From contig JACPYV010000071.1 of assembly GCA_016195825.1 (NCBI GenBank), positions 1 to 42,703 on the forward strand: 42,703 nucleotides of DNA, in the 5' to 3' direction. This document shows, one piece after another, positions 7,480 through 16,051 of this stretch; the first letter of the stretch is position 1, and the number at the start of each line of letters is the position of its first letter. The notes beneath the pieces were generated by a model. The model was not told where the DNA came from and searched no databases. It was given only the letters and a program-made list of their open reading frames with translations. The translations under genes and the position numbers were made by a program. Source of the stretch: Burkholderiales bacterium (GTDB taxonomy: Bacteria > Pseudomonadota > Gammaproteobacteria > Burkholderiales > Burkholderiaceae_C).

Positions 7480-9179
7480 CGGTCCCGCATTGTCTGCGGC
7501 GGCACCCAGGGGTCGCGCAAAGGCGCCTGGAAGGCCGGCTCGGCCGTGGGCGCCACGCTACCCGGCACCTGCGGTGTGCCGGCGCGTTCGATGGCAATGA
7601 ACGGCCGCGCCACCAGCGCGCGGCGCTCGGGGCCGAGGTCGGCCGCGGCGCGCAAGGCCAGGGTGTTGGTGAAGAAGGCCTTCAGGTCGGCCAGCTGAGT
7701 CACGCGGGTCGCATCGTCCAGGTAGCTCATGTGGCCACCCGCGTAGTTGCGGACCTTCACACGGCTGGCATCGACGCGCGCCAGGTCGGTCTCGGTCAGG
7801 TGAAAGGGCGTGGCCAGGTCGTGATAACCGTTGACCGCCAGCACCCGCAGGCGCGCGTTCTGCGCCAGCGCCGTGGCCAGGTCGGGCAGTGTGTCGGGCA
7901 GGCCCCGGCCGGCGTGGCTGAAGTCCCAGGCGTTTATCGCGTCGCTGAGCACGACGTAGGTGGACGCATTGCGGTAGCCCAGTTGGTCGCGCAGATGCGT
8001 GGCGATACCGGTTGCAAAGCTGCTGTTGATCCAGGTGCTGGACGGGTCGCCCTCGGCCGCGAGCGCGCTGCCGCTGGGGGCCTTCATGCGGCCGTCGTAG
8101 CGGCCCAGCAGTTGGCTGTTGATGAGCCCTTGGCGGTAGTCGGTCGCGCCGATGTTCAGCGACACCTGCCAGCGCGACACGGGCAGCCCGGTCAGGTCAG
8201 CCAGTGGCTGCCACAGCGCGGGCGCCTGCTGGCCGCCGGTGACGAAAGCCTGCAGCGCAGGCGCGTAGACCTGGTCGGCGTAGCTGCGCGCCTGGGTCAG
8301 CCACGCACCCAGGTCGGTGGGCACCGGCTGGGTCAGGCGATGGAAGGCGCCCACGGCCGCGAAGCTGGGCAGGTAGCCGCCGCAGCCTTGGGCCGAAGTG
8401 ATGCCACAGTTGCTGTTGTAGTCCATGGCCGGCGACAGCAGCACCAGGCCGTCCAGCATCACGCCGGCCTCCTGCAGCCGGCGCGCCAGCACGGCAGTAC
8501 GCGGGCCGCCGTAGCTTTCACCGAACAGGTACTTGGGCGAGGCAGCGCGATTGTTAACGGTCAGGTAGCGCTGGATGAAGTCTCGGAACAGCGCCGCATC
8601 GCTGTCCACGCCCCAGAAGCTGCGGTTGGTGAAGGGCGCGATGGCCTGCGAGTAGCCAGTGCCTACTGCGTTGATGAAGACCAGGTCGGTCTGGCCCAGC
8701 AGGTGCTCGGCGTTGTCCACCATGGGAAAAGGCCGCGCGGCCGTCGTGTCGGGCACGCCGCTGACCAGACGCTTGGGCCCGAAGCTGCCCAGTTGCAGCC
8801 ACACCGAGGCCGACCCCGGGCCGCCGTTGTAGAGGAAGGTCACCGGCCGGGTCGCCACGTCGGCGCCGGGCAGCGTGTAGGCAACGTAGAAGACCGAGGC
8901 CTGGGCCGCGCCGACGGCGTCGCGGGCGATTAGGTGGCCGGCCGTGGCCGTGTAGCTCAGCGTCTGCCCGCCGACCGCGAGGCTCTGCGTGCTGACCGCG
9001 GCGGCCTCGACGGCGCCGGGAAGCGAAGCGTCGGCGGCAGAGGAATAGACCGTCGTGTCGGTCAGCCCGGGCAGGTTGTCGACGGGCGGCGTGGGCGCGG
9101 GCGCCGCGCCCCCTCCCCCGCCGCCGCCACAGGCAGCCAACAACAGTGACAGCAGCAGGGTGGTGACAGTCGCGCGCAT
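7476..9179 (-). CDS. Serine carboxypeptidase-like (peptidase S10) lipoprotein
   Basis: The 567-residue protein has a lipoprotein signal (LLLSLLLAAC, lipidated Cys17) followed by seven glycines. The S10 catalytic triad is visible: Ser222 in FGESYGGPR, Asp454 in NGYHDLATPF and His483 in YAGGHMSYLD. FLYNGGPGSASVWLQLGSFG is the substrate-binding block of the family. S10 enzymes remove C-terminal residues at acidic pH in eukaryotes; bacterial members are less studied and may act as periplasmic or outer-membrane peptidases or esterases. It is first in a minus-strand operon. No Shine-Dalgarno precedes the ATG, but TAGACT lies 7 bases upstream. Confidence 0.9.
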   Translation of the reverse strand: MRATVTTLLLSLLLAACGGGGGGGAAPAPTPPVDNLPGLTDTTVYSSAADASLPGAVEAAAVSTQSLAVGGQTLSYTATAGHLIARDAVGAAQASVFYVAYTLPGADVATRPVTFLYNGGPGSASVWLQLGSFGPKRLVSGVPDTTAARPFPMVDNAEHLLGQTDLVFINAVGTGYSQAIAPFTNRSFWGVDSDAALFRDFIQRYLTVNNRAASPKYLFGESYGGPRTAVLARRLQEAGVMLDGLVLLSPAMDYNSNCGITSAQGCGGYLPSFAAVGAFHRLTQPVPTDLGAWLTQARSYADQVYAPALQAFVTGGQQAPALWQPLADLTGLPVSRWQVSLNIGATDYRQGLINSQLLGRYDGRMKAPSGSALAAEGDPSSTWINSSFATGIATHLRDQLGYRNASTYVVLSDAINAWDFSHAGRGLPDTLPDLATALAQNARLRVLAVNGYHDLATPFHLTETDLARVDASRVKVRNYAGGHMSYLDDATRVTQLADLKAFFTNTLALRAAADLGPERRALVARPFIAIERAGTPQVPGSVAPTAEPAFQAPLRDPWVPPQTMRDR

Positions 9180-9186
9180 GACGGCG

Positions 9187-9216
9187 AGTCTAGACAGGCC
9201 CCACTACCATGCACAA
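9187..9216 (-). promoter_or_regulatory. Possible leaderless promoter of the S10 peptidase operon
   Basis: On the minus strand, TTGTGC (9216-9211) and TAGACT (9192-9187) are 18 bases apart. TAGACT ends 7 bases before the ATG at 9179, and no ribosome-binding site is present, so the transcript may start at the initiation codon. Confidence 0.4.
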
Positions 9217-9238
9217 AGACATTGCGGAGAACGCGCCC

Positions 9239-10378
9239 ATGGCCCAAATCCTCTACCTGACCCGCATCGAGATCGAGTTCGGCGCCGCGCGGCTGCTGCC
9301 GGCCGAATGCGAACGCATCGGCATTCGCCGGCCGCTGGTCGTGACCGATGCCGGCGTGCGTGCGGCGGGCGTGCTCGACGAGGCGCTGGCCGCCTTCGAC
9401 GTCAAGCCGCCGGTTTTCGACCAGACACCCGCCAACCCGACTGAGGCCGCCGTGCGCGAGGCGGTGCAGATGTGCCAGGCCATGGGCTGCGACGGCCTCA
9501 TCGCCATCGGCGGCTGCTCCAGCATGGACCTGGCCAAGGGCGTGGCCATCGCCGCCACGCATGAGGGTCCGCTCAAGCGCTGGGCCACCATCGAAGGCGG
9601 CGCCGTCAACATCAGCGCGCGCGTGCTGCCCCTTATCGCCGTGCCGACGACGGCGGGCACCGGCAGCGAGGTCGCGCGTGGCGCCATCCTCATCGTGGAC
9701 GACGGCCGCAAGCTGGGCTTCCACAACTGGGAGCTGCTACCCAAGGCCGCCATCTGCGATCCGTCACTGACGCTGAAGCTGCCGCCCACACTGACGGCCG
9801 CGACCGGCATGGACGCCATCGCCCACTGCATCGAGACCTTCCTGGCACCGGCCTTCAATCCGCCGGCCGACGGCATCGCGCTGGAAGGCCTGCGTCGCGG
9901 CTGGGGCGCCATCGAGCGCGCCACCCGCGACGGCCAGGACCGCGACGCGCGGCTGGACATGATGCTGGCGAGCGTGCACGGGGCGATGGCGTTCCAGAAG
10001 GGTCTGGGCGCCGTCCATTCGCTGAGCCACTCGCTGGGTGGCATCAACCCGCGGCTGCACCATGGCACGCTGAACGCCGTCTTCCTGCCGGCGGTCATCC
10101 GCTTCAATGCCGAGGCCGACAGCGTGAAGCGCGACCACCGCATGGCCCGCCTGGCCCAGGCGATGGGCCTGGCCGCAGACTCCGTCGACGCAGTGGCCGA
10201 AGCCATCACGGCGATGAATGCGCGCCTGGGCCTGCCTTCCGGCCTGGCCGCGATGGGCGTCGGGCCCGAACTGGACGAGGCCATCACCCGGCACGCGCTG
10301 GTGGACCATTGCCACAAGACCAACCCGCGCATTGCCAGCCCCGACGACTACCGCGCCCTCCTCGCGGCTTCGCGCTGA
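9239..10378 (+). CDS. Iron-containing (group III) alcohol dehydrogenase
   Basis: The protein (379 residues from ATG 9239) has the Fe-ADH fold. The NAD-binding GGCSSMDLAKG precedes PTTAGTGSEVARGAIL, and the metal site is built from TGMDAIAHCIETFLAP, HSLSHSLGG and LHHGTLNAVFLP (Asp/His/His/His pattern). Family members oxidise or reduce small alcohols, diols or hydroxy acids with NAD(P). The substrate cannot be deduced. I prefer ATG 9239 because GGAG at 9226-9229 sits at a normal distance; an upstream in-frame ATG at 9209 would add ten residues (MHKDIAENAP). It stands alone, divergent from the S10 peptidase. Confidence 0.9.
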   Translation: MAQILYLTRIEIEFGAARLLPAECERIGIRRPLVVTDAGVRAAGVLDEALAAFDVKPPVFDQTPANPTEAAVREAVQMCQAMGCDGLIAIGGCSSMDLAKGVAIAATHEGPLKRWATIEGGAVNISARVLPLIAVPTTAGTGSEVARGAILIVDDGRKLGFHNWELLPKAAICDPSLTLKLPPTLTAATGMDAIAHCIETFLAPAFNPPADGIALEGLRRGWGAIERATRDGQDRDARLDMMLASVHGAMAFQKGLGAVHSLSHSLGGINPRLHHGTLNAVFLPAVIRFNAEADSVKRDHRMARLAQAMGLAADSVDAVAEAITAMNARLGLPSGLAAMGVGPELDEAITRHALVDHCHKTNPRIASPDDYRALLAASR

Positions 10379-10540
10379 CGACGTTTGCAATTGCGCCACC
10401 CCGAAATCCTGCGCGCCGATTACGCTCCAAGCGTGATCGAAGTCCCTGTTTTGCCGTGATGGGGCCCGTGCCTCGGCACTAGGATCCCGGGTTGCCCGAG
10501 GCCAGTGAGGCGCGGGGAGGCCATGAGCGAGGAGACGAAG

Positions 10541-12088
10541 ATGAAGCTTTCAATCGGAAACCGGCTGGCGCTGGGGTTTGCGCTGGTCCTCGTGCTGGCA
10601 GCCTGTGTCATCGGACTGGCGTCCTGGCGCCTGACCGCCACGGCCGCGGCGACACGGCAGATGATGGCCGAGCCGCTGGCCAAGGAACGACTGATCGCGG
10701 ACTGGAGCCGCAACATCAACGCCGGCGTGCGCCGCACCATCGCGATCGCGAAGAGCTCTGACGCCTCGCTGGTGCCCCTGTTCGCCGAGGACCAGGCGCA
10801 GTCGACCAAGTCCTCCGCCGAGATGCAGGAGAAGCTCAAGGGCTTGATCCGCTCGCCCGATGAGCAGAAGCTGTTCGATGCCGTCGGTGAGGCGCGCAAG
10901 GTCTACATCGCGGCGCGCGACGAGATCGTCAAGCTGAAGAAGGACGGCGAGGCGGAGGCCGCCGACAAGCTGCTGACCGAGGTCTTCGTGCCGGGTTCCA
11001 AGGTCTACCTGCAACGCATGCAAGAATTCCTAGACCATCAGCGCCAGAGCATCGACCAGACGGCCGCTGACATCGACTCGGCCAACAGCACCGGCCGCGT
11101 GCTGCTGCTCGCCTTCGGCCTGGCCATGCTGGCCCTGGGCGTCGCGGCCGCCTGGCACATCACCCGCAGCATCACCGTGCCCCTGTCCGCCGCCAACGAA
11201 CTGGCCGAGCGGGTGGCAGACGGCAACCTGATGCGCTCGGGCGCGGGCATGGCGGCACGCTCCGACGAGATCGGCCAGCTGCAGACCACGCTGCGCCGCA
11301 TGCGCGAGACCCTGTCCCAGACCATCGGCGGCATCCGCGAATCGGCGGAGTCCATCAGCACGGCTTCGGCCGAGATCGCCAGCGGCAACCAGGACCTGAG
11401 TGCGCGCACCGAAAAGGCTGCGTCCAGCCTGGAGGAGACCGCCAGCGCCATGGAGCAGCTGACCGGCACCGTGCAGCAGTCGGCCGCCTCGGCCGACCAG
11501 GCCAACAAGCTTGCCGTGTCGGCCGCCAGCGTGGCCCAGCGTGGCGGCGAGGTCGTCGGTCAGGTGGTGCACACCATGGACGAGATCAACACCAGTTCGC
11601 GCAAGATCGCCGACATCATCGGCGTCATCGATGGCATCGCGTTCCAGACCAACATCCTGGCGCTGAACGCGGCCGTGGAAGCAGCCCGCGCCGGCGAGCA
11701 GGGCCGCGGCTTCGCGGTGGTGGCCGGCGAAGTGCGCTCGCTGGCCGGCCGTTCGGCGGACGCGGCCAAGGAGATCAAGAGCCTGATCGGCAGCAGCGTC
11801 GAACGCGTCGAGGCCGGCGCGCGGCTGGTCGGCGAGGCGGGCAAGACGATGGAGGAACTCGTCGGTGCCGTGCAGCGCGTGAAAGACATCATGGGCGAAA
11901 TCACGACGGCCACCGCCGAGCAATCCGACGGCATCGCCCAGGTCAACATCGCCATCACCCAGCTCGACCAGGTCACGCAGCAGAACGCCGCACTGGTGGA
12001 GCAGTCCACCGCGGCGGCCGAGAGCCTGCGCGAGCAGGCCCTGGCGCTGACGGGCGCAGTCGGGACCTTCCGGGTGTCGGAGCGCTAG
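10541..12088 (+). CDS. Methyl-accepting chemotaxis protein
   Basis: The 515-residue transducer has transmembrane helix 1 at about 8-30 ([20 protein letters not shown]), a four-helix-bundle periplasmic sensor (about 32-186), transmembrane helix 2 at about 187-208, a HAMP domain (about 209-262) and the long coiled-coil signalling domain. The hairpin tip is [20 protein letters not shown] followed by [20 protein letters not shown]. There is no CheR-tethering pentapeptide at the C terminus. The ligand is unknown. GAGGAG just before ATG 10541 and the typical MKLSIGNRL start support this choice over ATGs at 10523 and further upstream. The 162-base upstream gap shows no certain promoter. Confidence 0.95.
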   Translation: MKLSIGNRLALGFALVLVLAACVIGLASWRLTATAAATRQMMAEPLAKERLIADWSRNINAGVRRTIAIAKSSDASLVPLFAEDQAQSTKSSAEMQEKLKGLIRSPDEQKLFDAVGEARKVYIAARDEIVKLKKDGEAEAADKLLTEVFVPGSKVYLQRMQEFLDHQRQSIDQTAADIDSANSTGRVLLLAFGLAMLALGVAAAWHITRSITVPLSAANELAERVADGNLMRSGAGMAARSDEIGQLQTTLRRMRETLSQTIGGIRESAESISTASAEIASGNQDLSARTEKAASSLEETASAMEQLTGTVQQSAASADQANKLAVSAASVAQRGGEVVGQVVHTMDEINTSSRKIADIIGVIDGIAFQTNILALNAAVEAARAGEQGRGFAVVAGEVRSLAGRSADAAKEIKSLIGSSVERVEAGARLVGEAGKTMEELVGAVQRVKDIMGEITTATAEQSDGIAQVNIAITQLDQVTQQNAALVEQSTAAAESLREQALALTGAVGTFRVSER

Positions 12089-12094
12089 GCGCTC

Positions 12095-12919
12095 TCAGTC
12101 GCCGCCACCACCGCAGCCCGACCCGCAGCTGCTGCCGCCGTCGGCGCAGCCGTCCGAGCCAGCATCGCAGTTGCCGTCCGCGGTCCAGTCACTGCCGCAA
12201 CCGCTGCCACCGTCGCCCTGACGGCGGCGCATGGCGGCCAATTCCGCCTCGCTGAGCAGGCCCAGCGCGACTAGGCCGCCCGCCGCCACGGCCGCGTGCA
12301 CGACGGCGCTGCTACCGGGCTGGCCGAAGCCGTCGATCTGCCGATGCACCAGCGCGCCGCGCTCGTGGCCATAGGCCCAGCCGGTGGGCAGACGCAGCAG
12401 GCCGTCCAGCGCAAACAGCAGCGGCAGGCGGGGGCCGATCAGGCTCAAGCCCTCGCTGCGGCAGGCGCCGGCCCAGGTGCGGGCCAGGCTCTCGTCCAGC
12501 GGCGCGCCGAGGGCGTTGGCCTCCCGGTGCCCGACCACGCGGCCGAAGTAGCGCTGCTGCCAGTCGGCCAACCCACTTGGGTCGAGCTGGAGCCACACAT
12601 GCCAGACTGAGTCGGCCGCCTTGCTGGGCAACGCGCAAGGACCCTGGGCATGCTGCAGCCGGCAGGCCTCGAAGAACTGCGCCAGGCCCAGCGAGCAGCG
12701 CAGCCAAGCAGCGTCACCCACGGGCAGGCCCGGGAATTCATCCGGTGCGTGATGCGCCCAGGCGGCGCGCACAGCCGGTGGGATCTGCGCGGCAGCCACC
12801 GTGGCCGGCGGGCAGCGCCGGCTCAGCGCCCTGCCCTGGTTGACCTCCCGCCGCCGGCCCCACCAGGCCCCGAAGCGCGACGCGAGACTGAACGTTGTTC
12901 TTGTTGTTGTGTTGTTCAT
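12095..12919 (-). CDS. Protein of unknown function with Gly/Cys-rich C-terminal tail
   Basis: The 274-residue protein (from ATG 12919; a TTG at 12940 would add seven residues) is not assigned to a named gene. Residues 50-160 contain a Trp/His-rich block (KAADSVWHVWLQLDPSGLAD, WQQRYFGRVVGHRE) reminiscent of glycine-rich-domain (GRDP-like) proteins. A short hydrophobic stretch, VVHAAVAAGGLVALGLL, precedes a tail of about 40 residues made largely of Gly, Ser, Asp and five Cys (ending SSCGSGCGGGGD). Similar Gly-Cys tails occur in bacterial proteins of uncertain role; metal binding or disulfide formation is a guess. It ends 6 bases from the convergent chemotaxis gene and follows the aceA terminator. 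Confidence 0.7.
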   Translation of the reverse strand: MNNTTTRTTFSLASRFGAWWGRRREVNQGRALSRRCPPATVAAAQIPPAVRAAWAHHAPDEFPGLPVGDAAWLRCSLGLAQFFEACRLQHAQGPCALPSKAADSVWHVWLQLDPSGLADWQQRYFGRVVGHREANALGAPLDESLARTWAGACRSEGLSLIGPRLPLLFALDGLLRLPTGWAYGHERGALVHRQIDGFGQPGSSAVVHAAVAAGGLVALGLLSEAELAAMRRRQGDGGSGCGSDWTADGNCDAGSDGCADGGSSCGSGCGGGGD

Positions 12920-12959
12920 GGCCACGAGTGTTTGACGCAATCATGACGGCGCGATGACC

Positions 12960-12984
12960 AAAAAAGGCCCGCCAGAGGCGGGCC
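12960..12984 (-). terminator. Rho-independent terminator of aceA
   Basis: On the minus strand an 8-bp perfect stem (GGCCCGCC and GGCGGGCC, loop TCT) is followed directly by six T residues. It lies 67 bases after the isocitrate lyase stop and before the next minus-strand gene, so it should separate the two transcripts. This is the clearest intrinsic terminator in the window. Confidence 0.88.
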
Positions 12985-13051
12985 ATCAAGAGTCAGGAGT
13001 TGAAACTGACTAGTCAACCGTGCGAAGAACGCTCAGCCTCGGGGGCCCCGT

Positions 13052-14350
<1,299 letters not shown>

Positions 14351-14433
14351 GAAGGGCTCCTAAAAGACAAGTCAGAAACATCGAAAACCGATGACTGAAG
14401 GTTAGCCCTTCGCCGCGCCGCGCGCACATCCAA

Positions 14434-14447
14434 GTCTTATATAAGAC
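14434..14447 (-). promoter_or_regulatory. Perfect 14-bp palindrome overlapping the putative aceA promoter
   Basis: GTCTTATATAAGAC reads identically on both strands. On the minus strand TTATAT (14444-14439) within it could be a -10, with TTTAAA (14467-14462) 17 bases upstream as a weak -35. A regulator bound here would block the promoter. The form resembles operators of GntR-type dimers; the regulator is not identified. Confidence 0.6.
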
Positions 14448-14456
14448 AAAAAACAT

Positions 14457-14510
14457 TTGTGTTTAAAAACAATGGTTTGCGTTTTACGTTTCAAATCACA
14501 AAACGCCATT
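14457..14510. promoter_or_regulatory. Two further inverted repeats upstream of aceA
   Basis: TTGTGTTTAAAAACAA (14457-14472) is a 16-bp palindrome with one mismatched pair of positions. Next to it, AATGG(TTTG)CGTTTT (14471-14485) and AAAACGCCATT (14500-14510) form an interrupted inverted repeat. Both lie in a markedly AT-rich stretch within GC-rich DNA between aceA and the divergent GNAT gene. They are candidate activator or repressor sites for either gene. Confidence 0.45.
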
Positions 14511-14611
14511 CACCATAATGAGAAATCTTGCGGCACCGCAACATGAGCGGATTTCATGATTTGAAAAGTGACTTTCGAATCGTGAGAATGGCCGCGCCAG
14601 AATCAAGCGCC

Positions 14612-15163
14612 ATGACCGTGCTCACCACACCCCGCCTGCGGCTCGAACCGCTGACCGATCAACATTTCGACGGCCTGTACCGCCTGAACAGCGACCCGGT
14701 CGTCATGCGCTACATCACCGGCCGGCCCGACACGCCCGAAGACACGCGGTCCATGATTGAGCGAGTGAAGCTGCGCTGGGCCGAATTCGGCTACTCCTGG
14801 TGGGCATTCATCAAGCAGGACGACGGTGACCTGATCGGCACCGGATGCATCCAGCATCTGAACCGCGACCCCGCCGGCCCGCTGGAAACCGGCTGGCGGC
14901 TGCGCCAGGACGCCTGGGGCCAGGGCTACGCCAGCGAGGCGGCCCGCCACATGGTGGGCTGGGCGTTCCGGACGCTGCAACCCGAGCTGGTGTGCGCCGT
15001 CTGCCAGCCCGAGAACCAAGCCTCGTCGGCGGTCATGGAGAAGATAGGCATGCGCTTCGTCGGCCTGGGCCGCTGGTACGACATGGACTGCAAGCGCTAC
15101 GACGTCACGGCCAGCGAATGGGCGGTCAGCCCGGCCCGAGCGCGGGCCGATGCTGAGGCATAG
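14612..15163 (+). CDS. GNAT N-acetyltransferase, RimJ/RimL type
   Basis: The 183-residue protein has the RimJ/RimL pattern: LTTPRLRLEPLTDQHFDGLY at the start, then GTGCIQHLN, ETGWRLRQDAWGQGYASEAA (the acetyl-CoA pyrophosphate loop) and NQASSAVMEKIGMRFVGLGR. It should transfer an acetyl group to a primary amine, such as a protein N terminus or a small molecule; the target is unknown. Start choice is uncertain. ATG 14612 fits the domain boundary, while in-frame ATGs at 14588 and 14543 would add 8 and 23 residues. No good Shine-Dalgarno precedes any of them. It is divergent from aceA. Confidence 0.85.
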   Translation: MTVLTTPRLRLEPLTDQHFDGLYRLNSDPVVMRYITGRPDTPEDTRSMIERVKLRWAEFGYSWWAFIKQDDGDLIGTGCIQHLNRDPAGPLETGWRLRQDAWGQGYASEAARHMVGWAFRTLQPELVCAVCQPENQASSAVMEKIGMRFVGLGRWYDMDCKRYDVTASEWAVSPARARADAEA

Positions 15164-15194
15164 TTCAAATTTTCACCAACCCACGGAGGACCTA

Positions 15195-15344
15195 ATGGCG
15201 AACACCGAACAGCGCGGCAACAAGATGGCAAAGAAGCCCAAGAAGGACTCGGGCCCCGGCAAGGCAGCCGGCTCCGACCGCCCGGTCGCACCAATGACGG
15301 CCGTCCTGCCCAAGGGCAAGGAAGCCAAGCTGAAGAACAAGTGA
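15195..15344 (+). CDS. Small lysine-rich basic protein (49 aa)
   Basis: A strong ribosome-binding site (GGAGG at 15185-15189) precedes ATG 15195. The 49-residue product is highly basic (NKMAKKPKKD near the start, KGKEAKLKNK at the end), has no Cys, Trp or membrane segment, and is probably disordered. It resembles small Lys-rich proteins seen in other Burkholderiales, but I know no function; nucleic-acid binding is a guess from charge. It begins 31 bases after the GNAT stop and converges with marC. Confidence 0.72.
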   Translation: MANTEQRGNKMAKKPKKDSGPGKAAGSDRPVAPMTAVLPKGKEAKLKNK

Positions 15345-15375
15345 GCCAGGCGGTGCTGGCAGTACGGCGTGGCCT

Positions 15376-15978
15376 TTAGAGCCCGCCAACGAAGTAGCGC
15401 TTCAGCCCTGCCAGCACCATCTCGACGGCGATCGCCGTCAGCACCAGACCCATCAGCTTCTCGATCGCCGAAACGACCGAGTCGCCCAGCAGCTTGCGGA
15501 TGCGGTCGGCCATCACCAGCGTCAGGCCCGAGATCAGCATCGCGGCACTGAGCGCGCCAATCCACTCATAGATGCGATCCGGCTGGCGGGACGCCAGCAG
15601 CAGCACCGTGGCCATGGCCGACGGCCCGGCCAGCAGCGGCACGGCCAGCGGGAAGATCAGCGGCTCCTTGCCCGGCTCCAGCCCGTAGGCCGACTCGCCC
15701 GAACTGCCGAAGATCATGCGGATGGCGATGATCACCAGGATCACGCCGCCGGCCACCTCCAGCGAACGCTCCGACAGGTGCATCACCCGCAGAAAGCCTT
15801 CGCCCAGGAACATGAATGCGAACAGCACGCAGAACGCGATGCCCACTTCGCGCATGGCCACACGCGTGCGGCGCTCCTTGGGCACGGCACGCATGATGGG
15901 AATGAAGATGGGCAGGCTGCCAAGCGGATCCAGCACCAGCAGCAGCAGGATCAGGGCGGAGAGAAAACTGTGGTCCAT
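15376..15978 (-). CDS. MarC family integral membrane protein (UPF0056)
   Basis: The 200-residue protein has six predicted transmembrane helices and the MarC signatures LLVLDPLGSLPIFI near the N terminus and FPLAVPLLAGPSAMATVLLL in the middle. The family sits in the inner membrane and was once linked to multiple antibiotic resistance; its actual transport role is unresolved. It converges with the small basic protein gene. Upstream there is no Shine-Dalgarno, but TTGACG and ACAATT/GACAAT elements lie immediately before the start, consistent with a leaderless transcript. Confidence 0.92.
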   Translation of the reverse strand: MDHSFLSALILLLLVLDPLGSLPIFIPIMRAVPKERRTRVAMREVGIAFCVLFAFMFLGEGFLRVMHLSERSLEVAGGVILVIIAIRMIFGSSGESAYGLEPGKEPLIFPLAVPLLAGPSAMATVLLLASRQPDRIYEWIGALSAAMLISGLTLVMADRIRKLLGDSVVSAIEKLMGLVLTAIAVEMVLAGLKRYFVGGL

Positions 15979-15984
15979 GACCCC

Positions 15985-16012
15985 AATTGTCCCCGGCCGC
16001 CCTGCCCGTCAA
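15985..16012 (-). promoter_or_regulatory. Putative marC promoter, possibly leaderless
   Basis: On the minus strand TTGACG (16012-16007) is followed after 16 bases by ACAATT (15990-15985), or after 15 by GACAAT (15991-15986). The -10 ends 6-7 bases before the ATG at 15978. This is the best -35/-10 pair among the starts that lack a ribosome-binding site. Confidence 0.45.
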
Positions 16013-16051
16013 GCGTGCCCGCGCCAGCCGCGGTGGGCACGATGCACGCAA

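Noticed and set aside
10411..10425. GCCGATTA before the chemotaxis gene as a FliA (sigma-28) -10 element
   Set aside because: No TAAA-like -35 is found at the required distance, so the single half-site is not enough.
10465..10500. Sigma-54-like GGCAC...TTGC before the chemotaxis gene
   Set aside because: The distance between the GG and GC elements is far from the required 10 bases.
12738..12989. An alternative minus-strand frame starting at ATG 12989 over the start of the Gly/Cys-tailed gene
   Set aside because: It runs across the aceA terminator and gives no conserved sequence; the frame starting at 12919 continues for 274 residues.
15345..15375. Terminator between the small basic protein gene and marC
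   Set aside because: Only a 5-bp GCCAG/CTGGC stem is present and there is no T-run.
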